This document shows positions 1 to 11,200 of a DNA stretch of 64,000 nucleotides, in pieces. The translations under genes and the position numbers were made by a program. Each line of letters opens with the position of its first letter. Positions within the stretch are counted from its first letter, which is position 1. The notes below the pieces were generated by a model that saw only the letters and a list, made by a program, of their open reading frames with translations, had not been told where the DNA came from and ran no database searches. Origin of the DNA: Klebsormidium nitens (lineage: Eukaryota > Streptophyta > Klebsormidiophyceae > Klebsormidiales > Klebsormidiaceae); the NCBI GenBank assembly GCA_000708835.1, contig DF237225.1, positions 50,784 to 114,783 of the forward strand, read 5' to 3'.

Positions 1-3000
1 GCGCAGGATGAAACGACCAACGTAGAGGAAGAGGAGGTGAAAAGCTGGAAGGAACGCCTACGGCAAGCTGACTTGAACGGGGTTGGACGGCGGACGGGGA
101 ATGCCAATGATGGGTGGGCGGAACATTCGGACGGTCGCACGTCCGGACGTGGTCCGAGGCTATGGGTGTTTGTGTCCGTTTCGGACACGCATGGCGTGCA
201 CGGAGATGTCCATGTTCCGGACGGCGACGTCCTTGTCCATGCGGGCGGGTTCTCAAGGAGTGAGTATCAATCTGGATTTTAGGGTTTTATAATGATGGCT
301 TCCTGCATTGTTCAAAGGGGTGTTTACACATCGCATGAAAATCTGCTACAGCTGGCAATAATACAGCTGGCGGAATGGTGGGAACCAATTGTTGTAGACC
401 CCTGTTGCAGGCTCGTGACATTGCTTATTCATTCGTCGATGGAAGAGGTGGTGAGATGAATCTGGAAGGTACTTGCTTCCGCGCACAGATGCATTAGCAA
501 ATCGTACGGCAAAAGCGCACAAATGTGGGATTGTATGAGCGAATCGTAAATGGTTGGCATGATTGTTCGGTCACAATCAAGGCTGTAGCAAGTACCAAGA
601 GGTAGGTCTATATGAGCAACTCGTTGCTCAAAGTAGACAGTCAAATGCCCCCCTGCACGCCATATTGCCACCTTCGATAACACGCATTCTGCATCAAACC
701 TTTGGCATCATAGTTGGCACCGATCCCCAGTGTTTGCCGCCGGGACCCAGCAGAGACTGATTCTGGTTATGATATTGTCGGTGCACGGCAAGTGCTGTTC
801 TCGCCCCTGGGTTGCCTGGTGGCGCCGATAGCCAGGCACCTCTCAGGTGGTGTACTGGCAAAATGACTGTTTTCGAATTTGATCACCAATGTCACAAAAC
901 TTGCCTAGAGCACCTGCTCAATAGGAAAGCTGTCCGATTCTGTGGAAACAAGTCCCGGTCCTGTGTCAAGTGGTCCAAGATACCTTTGTGAAGAGGACCT
1001 CAGTCTTCCATGCGTCTTTGCAGATGGGACTGTGGAGCAGTTGAGGGACTTCAATGATTGGCTGGGCGCTTTTCCCCACAGGTCAGCCGGCCGCTTTGTG
1101 TGTGTTTCATGTCCGGGGTTCCTACCTTGTTTCTCACATAGCGTACCCTTCCTCGTCCTTCATTCTTGTCCAGTTGCGAAGGTGGTACTGTTGAGGATTG
1201 TCTGCTTCTTTTGAATTGTTCGGCTCCAAAGGATTGGAAGAAGGTGCCACCACAGTGTCCGTCCACTGATCTCGCATCAGAAGTTCAAAGGTCAGACAAA
1301 AAGCTTGTTTCTCTGGGTCCACGTATTAGATGCCGATCCTCACGGAAGCGACTGCCGAGAAACGACTGGCAAAAAACGATTTGAAAAAAGTCCAGAAAGA
1401 GGAAAAGAAGGAGCAGCTATGAAAAGCAGTCGTGCCGAATCATTCCTCACTTCTTGGCACTTTGTTCCCGAACCCAGGTACAGAGTTTTGTTCCTCCCTG
1501 GAGTGGCTAACAGTTTGGCAGACAACAAATCGAACGTAGATTAATGTGAGGTGTGGCATTATGTAAAGAGAAAGTAAAAGAGAGAAAAGCGAGTATTGAA
1601 CTACTTCTTTCTCCGGTTACTTTGCTCCGTCCAGGTACAAGATTCTGGTCCCCGGATTGGCAGATCTCGGTCCCGGCTCCGAGTCGCAGCCACGGCTTCG
1701 GGAGCTTCTCTCGCACGCGAACGCGATTCTTGTAGATAGCACGTTCGTCCTCCCCGGGGGGGTGGTCATTTACGGTGCGCCAGCGCCCCCCCCGGGCGAG
1801 GAGGACCTAGGAGGGGGGCCCAGCAAGTGGGATCCCATCCCCCTGAACGTGAGTGCTCCGCAAAAGCACAGTTTATGTCTCTTTTTTCCGTCCGTTCTTT
1901 CCCGTGTTTCTTTGGCGGTTGCGGAAGAATCGCAGTGACAAGCATGGGTCCCCTCGTGAAGAAATTGGGAGGCTTGCTTCAGACGGGTCAGATTGTCCGA
2001 CTTGCTGGTAGTAACCGGATCCTCAGGCGCTTTGGTAGTATGTTGCATAGGCCGGTCTTCAGATAGAGGCCTCTGTCATAGACGCGATGCAGATTCTGAC
2101 TTCGAACAGAGCTTTTAAAAGACAATACTGTTCGTTATCGTCGTCCACTTTCTCTTCTCTGCTTGGTCGCTCACAGCAGCGTTCGCAGCCGTGATCGAAT
2201 CTACATTGGAGCGGCATTCAAACAAAACAACCTTGAAATCTGTGGAAAGTGACTTGACATTTTTGAACTCTCATTGGACACTTCAGACCAGTCATCCCCA
2301 GCAGATATCAGGCTTGAACTACAATATGTGCCCTGAATGACGACCTATGTGGCCTGAATGACGACTGCTAGTACTTCTCAACAACGCGGGACAGTTTTCT
2401 CGGCCCAGCAAAGGAAGTCGCTTCCACCCACGAATTTGAGCTCAGGTGTGCAGCTTTTGTGGCACTATAAGCTTTACAGTCAATCAGATCAATCAATTTC
2501 GTTAAGCTCGACGTCTCAAAAAGAATCCCCCAGTTCAGCGTTCAAAAGGTCAAATCGGCAGATTCTTTTGGCATCAAACCCCGTGATGTCTCTGCAAGTG
2601 GTCCCAACATAAATCCACGGCCTCCGTCCATACAGATCGATGTTTTGGTGACTCAAGGCCCGCGTTATGAGCCGTATGACCCGTCGTCGATTGAGGGGCT
2701 AGTGGGGTCCCCGAAGCTAGCGGAGGCGATAGAAAGGACGAGACCGCGGATGGTGGTTTTTGGGCACGTGCAACATTCATACGGGGTGCTTCGCCAGGTG
2801 AGCACATCAGAGGGATCCCCCCGCTGCACAGCAGACTTTGCAGATCAAGACGACAGGTTCTTACATGTGGACGATGTTCGGGTTTGCTCCTTTGGAGTTT
2901 GCGGTCATTGTTTCTAAGAGCCCGATTCAAGGACACACCTCTTAAAGCCGGTGCGCGCATGAAAGTCATGGGGCGATGTGCAGGTACAACGGCAGTGTTA

Positions 3001-3936
3001 ATGCATTCATCAGATTGTGTGTTGCGCAGACACAAGTACTTGGATCATGGTCAAGGACTGATCGTCTCGTATCGTAGTTGAAAAGAAGAAAGAGTGAACA
3101 AAAAGGACCGAAGTGACATTATTGTGCACTCTTCACGAGTGTCACACATTTCGACCAAGAATTGCAGCCCGTGTCGTCTTTTGAGAAACGGCGTACTAAC
3201 GCCGTTGAGGAAAAGCAAGCCTGTGTCGATCGTCGGCTGCCCTTCTGGTCGTCAGCCGGCGATTCTGGCCTGGAATGATCCTCCATACACCTCGACAATG
3301 CCTTTTTTGCCTCTCGTCGTCATAAGCCCGTGGTGGCTTGGGAAGACGTTCTGCTAGGAGGCTCCGCCAGGAAGTTGGAAAGGGTTTGGGTTTGATTGCA
3401 AGTCGGTCCGACCTCCATATGGCGCAAGGGATCTGGTTTGCATCAGTCTGCAGTTTTCATTAAATGCGTTGACCTTCAAGTTCGCGGGTGTCCTTCACGA
3501 CGGACCCTTCCTCGCACAGTCTCAAGTAGTGGTTGGCAAGGGGCGGGTTTATTGGGTTCGCTGCTCAATTGTTGTGGTGGTTGGAGTCTGACTAGAGCTG
3601 GTTAAGGGTGCTAACGGGGTGCCCGCTCGCTTACAGATGTACTGCCGACGGCGGGGCTGGCTGCGATCCTGCCAGGACGGGTTAGAAGAGGTTTCCCAGG
3701 AAGAGTGGCCGCTTCGAATAGAACAGCCGTCAGAAGAACAGCCTTCGGGCTCTGTATATTTCGTCAACGCCGCGTTCGTTATTCCTAGGGTCGACTCCGA
3801 TGGATCACGGTACGAGGAAAGAAGACAGCCTTTATTGATTGAGCTAGAAGAAGAGGAGGGGCCCGCCGGCATCGGGCTTGCCGCGTGGGTGCACAACCGA
3901 GGTCAAGGGCCCGGTTGGACCGAGCCACTGCAATGA
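1..3936 (+). CDS. MPPED-type metallophosphoesterase-like protein (5' partial), probable pseudoenzyme
   Basis: Model: exons <1-259, 1024-1081, 1635-1848, 2636-2797 and 3637-3936. Every internal border is GT-AG and the phases agree throughout (about 330 codons visible). The frame is open from base 1, so the start codon lies upstream. The fold family is recognised from VSDTHG (about residue 60), GDVLVHAG, FNDWLG, YKILVPG, DVLVTQGP and VFGHVQHSYG, in the order seen in calcineurin-like phosphoesterases related to MPPED1/2. Those enzymes use DxH, AGD, GNH(E/D), THG and GHxH to hold two metals. Here AGD is AGG, GNH(E/D) is GLAD, THG is TQG and GHxH ends in Q. DTH and the GH pair remain. The reading frame is intact, so I infer an expressed but catalytically impaired protein. 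The final exon carries an acidic tail (LIELEEEE) matching the usual C-terminal strand of the family. The gene converges on the xylanase gene. Confidence 0.8.
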
Positions 3937-5269
3937 TTACGATACTTACAGTCGTTCCGAGTTCGTCCTTTTGAGTCACTGACTGCCCGCTCTGTTTGAG
4001 ATTTTACTTGGTCTTGTTGATTTGCACTCATCCCACCATGCACAACTGACGGGATGGCTAACAGCGCCCGCGAGCTGCTCCAGGGTTTTTCAATCGTCTA
4101 TAGGAAAGCAATAACCGGTGACTACCGCCGGGCCAAATGCCAAGTCCTGGTTTAATTACGATTCCAGTCTGATTACGGCTTTCAAGTTTGACCATGCGCG
4201 ATAGGGGGAACGCGTATCATAACGCGGCACCCCTATATACTTCGCCATGCGCAATAAATCCTTTCCGATCTTGCATGTCAGCACATCCCGGCCTCTTACA
4301 CATTTGCCGTCAACGTATGCCCATGGCCGCCCGCCCGCCGGGCTATACAAAACTTTGACTGCGCGAGTCGTGTGAACAAAAGATCAACTTCGTGTTCTCA
4401 GTGATCCGGGCCGCTCAACTTGACGTGGGGAATTATCCACAAATAGACAGTTGTGGGCATGCACGAACGATCTAGGTTTAACGCGCCAGGTCATGCATAT
4501 GGGACTAGATCGTGAGTACCCCAACTTAGCTGCGGCCCACAGATTTGAATGACCCGGCGTGGCGTCCAGCTTTCATCGACCGTGCAGTGCACATGCAGAG
4601 TACGATCCGACGGACTCGATATCCAATTTCTGGTCCATCAATGGTGATCGCGGACACACCCAGCGCAAGATCAATTAAGTAAGCACCCGGCATTCGATCG
4701 CGACATACGTGGTAATGCCACACGATCGGTCGATGAAGATTACAAAGCAAATGAAGCTCAATATTCTTTGAATGTCAAGCTCGCGAGGCACAATTAAGCA
4801 GGTTAATACAAAGAGTATGCTTGATTCCATCAGACTGACCATGCAGAAGACAATTCAACATTGACCGTGCATGTTATTGGGGACGGTTCGAGAATCTCCA
4901 TGTACATGGCTCGTGCCAGGCCGAGCGTGTAGCTTCAACTGGTTTTACCTTCCTATTAGCGAAGCGTGAGGTCCTGTATGCGCGCGGCGGCCCATGAGGT
5001 GACTTCAGTCCTGAATCAGTCGTCCTGAACGAACTTAGCATGACTACTGTAGCTATCAAAACGCTTGCACGCATTGCCTCAAACCTCTCTTAGTTCACAA
5101 TAAAACCACCTTCTACAAAGCCGCGCTTTACAGCTCAAACCTTCACATGCCTACAATCTCTCGCGCGCCGCATGACGAAACCTTGTTTCTCGTGGCTTAT
5201 CAAAACCTTCGTTCCTGTGGCAAGTAGTCCACGTGACCGACTAGCCACGTCATATCGCCACGTCATAAC
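3937..5269. other. Intergenic region between convergent genes
   Basis: This stretch separates the stop codons of the phosphoesterase-like gene (+) and the xylanase gene (-), so it should hold both 3' UTRs and polyadenylation signals. It is comparatively AT-rich with only short open frames. I see no RNA gene or mobile element. Confidence 0.6.
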
Positions 5270-8200
5270 TTAAGCCGGTGACGGGGCCGCTGCGCCCTGA
5301 GCGGCGCTCTGACCGGGGCTCGGCGCGCTCGCGCCGTTGGGGATGGGACCGATCGCGTTAGGCGGGAGCGTCGGCGGGTTAACCGTGCTAACCGGGACGG
5401 GTCCCCCGATCGCGACGAGGGGCGCCACGACCTGCACCATTTGCTGAGCCGAGCCGGGCACGATCCTAAAGTTGGACGCATTACCAGTCGGGGGCTTCTC
5501 GACATGGGCCAAGTTTCCGGCGATGTTGTCGGACCCCTGGGCGATGTTGATATAGGGAGTGGTGGCTTGGAGCGTGGAGCTGATATTGTAAAATGGCGTG
5601 GGTGTGAATACGTCGGTGACGTTGGATGCCGGCCCGGTGCCGTTGGCGGCGACGGAGCCGTTGAGCAAGGTGACGTAAGGGGTCGTCAGCTTGAATAGAT
5701 AGTTGCTCGGGTCGGTGGTGGTATTGACGGGTTGGACGATGAACTCTGACGAGCTTTGGTACCGGTAGGTGGCGTTTCCGGAACCGTTCACCTGGAGAAC
5801 GGAAAAGCACAGCACTATTTAGATAAGCTTCGGTGACTCTCGCCACTCCCGTGGTCAATCCAGATGTGCCCAACATCGTACGATAATAGGTCTCAACCTT
5901 GCGGAAGGCAACCGTGGGCCGAAATGAGCAAACCCGTATTAAACGGCGCACAAGGAAAGAGAAGGAATTGATTGTTCGAAGCGGTTTCTTGAGCACAGTA
6001 GATATTACCCCCTCTTTTTATGTCTTGGAATACGTCATATTCTCGCAGCCCTGGGAAATCAGGCTCAACAACGAAACGACCAGGAAACAGCAGTGCGGTG
6101 CCTCGCTTCGATAAAACCGTTATCCTCGAATCGGACGATACTTCCGTCGTCCCAACGGCACAAGGTCGATAAAGAACATTCTCGAACAAGAGGAGGTAGT
6201 GGCGCATTTTCATTCCGAGAGGAGGTTAGTGGCAGTTTTCATTTTGCATTCTTTAAAAAATGACGGTACCCACCACGATGCTGTATTCGCCGGCGTACCC
6301 ACGGAATCCAAACTGGCCGTTGGCGTCGGTAGTTCCCGTCACGTTTTGCGTCCTCCACTCACGGTAATACAGGTCCTCCCACAGCTGGCCCGCGAGGCGG
6401 GGGGAGAAGTCCAGGTTGTATAGGCACTTATTTCCGGAACACGTGCCGTTATTCTGTTCCCAGTCGTCCTCGCCGTTCCAGGTTTGGGACAGCAACATTC
6501 CCTGTACAGCCGATGACGAATCTGAAGGTGAGTTTACGGACACTTGTCAAGGGACAACGTGCCGTTGATCGCTCGCCAGTCCTCCCGCCGGTCCTGGTTT
6601 GCTCTGGCAGCAGCCCGTGCGATAAAGGGGATGATGCAACTATGTCAACAATTGTTCGCACAGGTTCGACAAGATGTTCGACTGTAGAAAAGTACCCGAG
6701 ATGGACAATGAAAGGCAGGATACAGAATGCCTCCACTGACAGATGGTAGAACGGCGAGTCGAGAAAGCCTTAGGTGCTGTCACCTTTTCCGAGGACAGAC
6801 TACGTACCATTGCCTCTCGGGAGCCGTGAGGGCCAGACTATCCTGCCGGTAATAGTAAGGAAAGCGGCAAAACACCGAATTCTTTCACGGCAATACGACA
6901 TTTCTTTCTATAGATCTCACGTCCGGCCCACAGAAACAAACTCAGAGCACTGGGCGTTCCCACATGTAGGCCAATCGCGATGCAAGGCAGACGACACTTG
7001 GACCTTATAATTTTCTGCTTTTGGACTGGCAGGTTCTAGCAATGTTAAAAAGCTCTTCCGGGTCCCTTCAGATTTTTTCAAAGTAAGGATATTTCGGGGG
7101 TTTAGGGTCATCATACAGACTACGGAGCAGATGAAATGCGGGTTTGAGTATCTTGATTGCTGCGAAGCCCCTAAACGTAAAGCATTCCTTCCGTGAAGTG
7201 GATACTTCCGTCTCACCTTGACAGCCGGGTGGGCGAACGCTTCTCTCCAGATCAGCTCCAATGAATCCCTTTGCAGTTGCTCTGAGTAGGGTTCCACTGT
7301 CAACCTGAGGTTGATCTCAGTCATCCAGATGGGGATGCCGAACTGTCCAAGCTTGTCCAGTCCGTAGCGGAAGACGTAGGGTTGGATCTGTGTGAACTGG
7401 CCTTGAGCGGCAAAGGCACTGACTGGGCCTCCCTGCAGAAAAAAAAGAAATTCTTTTGGCAGGTGTGGTTTGCAGTGGGGTTGTCCTATCGTGCTCCGCT
7501 TGAAGAGATACCTGAGCTGACGTTTTGATTCCAGGCTTTTCTTTCCTCTTGCTCTCCACCTTACCTCTGGTGCGGCGCTTGGAAGGGCGTGCGCAGATTG
7601 GACGAGAGAAGTCTAATCGTAGGTGAGGAAAGCGATGTTTCATTGGACTGACAACATGCAAAATGCCTGTCACTCAAATAGGAAACAATCACGTATCGAA
7701 CGAGGGGCCGACCGCAGAAGCGACCAGGAGGAGCGCGCTTCCATTCTCAGCCTTTGAAAAGCCGCTCCGAGCGAGGGCCTTGGATCGAAACGGTCAGACA
7801 ATCAGTAAATCATTCCAGTGATTGATCTCTCCACTGTTCAATGGATCCACGAGCAGGAAGCTTGCAAGGCCACCTTGTAAACCCCACACGTGCCGACTGA
7901 CCTGTTGCCGCAGATACGTCACGAAGTCCATGGCTGCCTCTGGCCACACCGTGCTGTCGTCACACGCCTCGACCATGTTGTAATCGCTCAGGAACGTGAC
8001 AGCTGTCGGGTCCAGGGACTTGGTCACGTTGAAGTACCACGGACGCACGTCGAACCCGAGCTTCTCGTTGAAGTAGCGCTTGTGAATGATCTCGTTGGCA
8101 GGGTCCCATTGTTTGATCGAGTTCTGCGAAGAAGTAAGCCGACTTCAGGATTCAGGGTCTCTCAAAAGCGCATTGTTGGTGTGTTTTCGCGGCCGTCGTT

Positions 8201-11200
8201 GGCTCAGAAGCCAGGTCAGGAAAACCGGACATCGCTTTTGGTGGAGATGTGACAGCGGGTCCTGCAAGCTGAGTCTATAATCAGATTTTCGAAGCTAAGT
8301 CAAAGCTCTTTTATGGCGCAGACGGGGTCAGACTCCTAGTCACAAAGCAGCAAAGCAGATCTCAACGGTTTCCACCTTCTTCCAGAAGAGGACACCCCCT
8401 CCGCTGTTTGCAAGTTTCAACAAACAACCCGCACAACAAACGGCCTGCCTGTCCAAGGAGAACCGTGAATGCGTGTGGCAAAGTGGCGGCCAGTCGCAGC
8501 CGATCCTGGATTGCGTCACATCAGCGTAGGAAAGGGCTGCCGCTTCAAAGTTTTGGAATTACCAATCATATCATAGTTATCTCACGTCATCAGTTGACTG
8601 CACCTTGACTCGCAAGTCAAAAAACACACAAATTGCGTTCCAACAGCAATTTTATAGCGCCAGATCTCTACGACATTGGCATTTGAACACGAGCCCCTAA
8701 CTCTATGGCCCTTCATTTTAGCAAAACTAAAGCTGCTACACTAACACTATAGATCTTACTCATAAAGTCACCCGCTCCCGTACCCACATTAAACCCCCCA
8801 ACTAACCCCACCCGTCCCAGGCTGGTCCGCATACTTTTGCTGAAGCTTACTTTTGCTAGATTGAAGCTTCGTCCAAAACCTTACCTTGAACGGCGTGACG
8901 ACGTCATTCGCGCGGGCCGTCATGTAGCTGAAGAGCTGCACCGGGTCGGTGATTGACGTCAGCCACGGCTGCAGCGTGCCGACGTCATCCCAGAACACGG
9001 TGTGACCACGGACGGAGATGGAGTTGTTGTTGGCGTATTCTTGGAGGGCGACGAGTTTGGTGTACGTCAGATTGTCCTGGCTTGGCTGCATAGAGTACCT
9101 GCGGCGAGTTATAGGGTTAGTTTGGGGGTTTACGATAGGTAGAGACACGGAGCAGGTAGAAGGGTTTTTTACTTTCGTTTGTTGCTTGGGGTCAGAAAGG
9201 TTATCTTGGGATGGCTACATGGAGTACCTGCGGGACGTTACAGATTACTTTGGGGGTTAGAGACGAGAAGCAGGTAGATCTCCCGGAAAGGCTTTCTACT
9301 TTCGTTTCTTGCTTGGTGTACGTAGGGTTATACTGGGATGGCTGCATAGAGTGCCTGCGGAAAATAACAGGGTTAGTTTGGGGGTTTGGCGCTTCAGCAT
9401 CCCCTAACCAGCTGTGGTTGACGTTTCCGAAAGGCAACGCTTGATATGGTGGACGGCTTTAATCAACCCAAATGAATCGGCTCACAATTGCAGCCAGCTT
9501 TGCATAAGCAATTGCAGCCAATTCTTCATAAAGAATTCGTTGCCCCGTGTGGCTCTTCTGAGATTCTAAAACCCTAAAACCCTAAAAAACCATAAAACCC
9601 TTAAAAGTGAATGTCGCTGCGACTTTGCGCAAAGTCTTGTCTCGGGCGACTTCCAGAACGGAGTATCGCCCTGAACGGTCGCTAGGGAAAACGACTTTCC
9701 TCGACGCCTTCCGGATCCGAGAAATAACGGGCCTTACGACACGAGCGCATTCGCGTGAGCAGTCCAACAGTAGCCGCCTCCCCAGAGGATAGATTTTGTA
9801 GTTGCAAACGGCTTTTTTTTACCAAAAAAGAAGACCTACAACTGAAGCAAACTCTCCTTAACCACAAAAGTAACGGCTTACCACTTGAGCGCATTTGCAT
9901 AAGCGGTCCAAGAGTAGCCGTTTCCCAAAAACAACATTTGATGTTCTACTTGTCAGGGTCAAGCCGAACAACTGCAACCGGTTATCAAAAAATCCACAAG
10001 TAACGGGCTTACCACTTGAGCGCATCCGCATAAGCGGTCCAGGAGTAGCCGTTTCCCCACTTGCCGGCAAACCATTCGCGGTATTGCGCGTTGGTGTAGG
10101 CAACGTCTTGGAGATCGTCTCCGAAGGGGAACGTTTGCTGGGTCTGGTTGATAGCCAAGGTTGCGTTAGGAACAGGGTTACCGGCGGCATCCACGACTGT
10201 GATGACGACGTCGCGCTTTCGCACCTGCAAAAGGCCGAGGTCTGGGGCTTAGGTTATGAAACGGGTTCGAAAAATTTGCTTGTTAAGAGTGAAGGCGTCA
10301 GGAACAGGATTGCGATTACACCGTCAACTCAGTCAGGACGTTTTTGATCTGTTTCCTTTATCGGCGGAGCCGGTCAAATCTAGGCGCGTGAAAGCTTTGA
10401 GCACTGGTGGTTGACCCACTCCTACACAGAACGTCCCAGGGGGAGTGCTCCATAGCATTTCAGGGGTGACTGCTGCCAATCTTCCTACGCTTGTTTGAAA
10501 ACCGAAAGAACGAACACATCCATCCTCTACGCGTTCCAAGCCCAGTTCGTTGGAAAGAGAACCCTTGGGGAGGCAGAATATAAGGGCTACAGCTTTGGGC
10601 CAGCCCAATGTCCCACCTGTCAACGACATAAGAATCGACACTCTCTCTGAAAATGATAAAGCAAAACCAGGACTTTCTAGGAGAAGCTCACATAGTCTGT
10701 CCTCTGCCGAACATCGGCCAACCAGCTCGACCGGTTCACTCCCACAACCGCAATGCTGTAAATGTCAATCTCGTAAGGGGGCGACGTCGTGTTTGTCGTC
10801 TGGTTTCCTGGCAGGGCATTCCCGGTGATCTCCACCTTGACGTCGGTCAGAGGCCCGTTGTAAGAGGGTCCGGTCATGCCTCCCAGGACGAGCGTGTAGC
10901 AGTCGGAGTAAACCACGGAAACCATCGCCGCACACTGGACGGACCAACGAGCGGAATAGTCAGAAGACGTGAGCCACTACGGGGGTTCGTACAACGAAAC
11001 AAAAGGAGAAGCAGAGAATACGGGATTGGCGAGCCTCCCCAACTAGGCTGCGCAGGGAGGGCCGAGACTCGATGCCACGGAACAAGCGCCAATGGCTGAG
11101 CTGGAAATTGATCAGAACGGAACTAATAGATTGCACCAACCTTCCAGAACAGACAGTGGTATTCTTGTGTTGGTCAGGCGGACAGAAGAGAGGGGCTTGC

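Noticed and set aside
10717-10723. Alternative donor GTTGGC for the CBM-end exon of the xylanase
   Set aside because: It would leave phase 2, while the next exon (VRKRDVV) needs phase 0. The GTGAAC site after 10740 keeps the frame.
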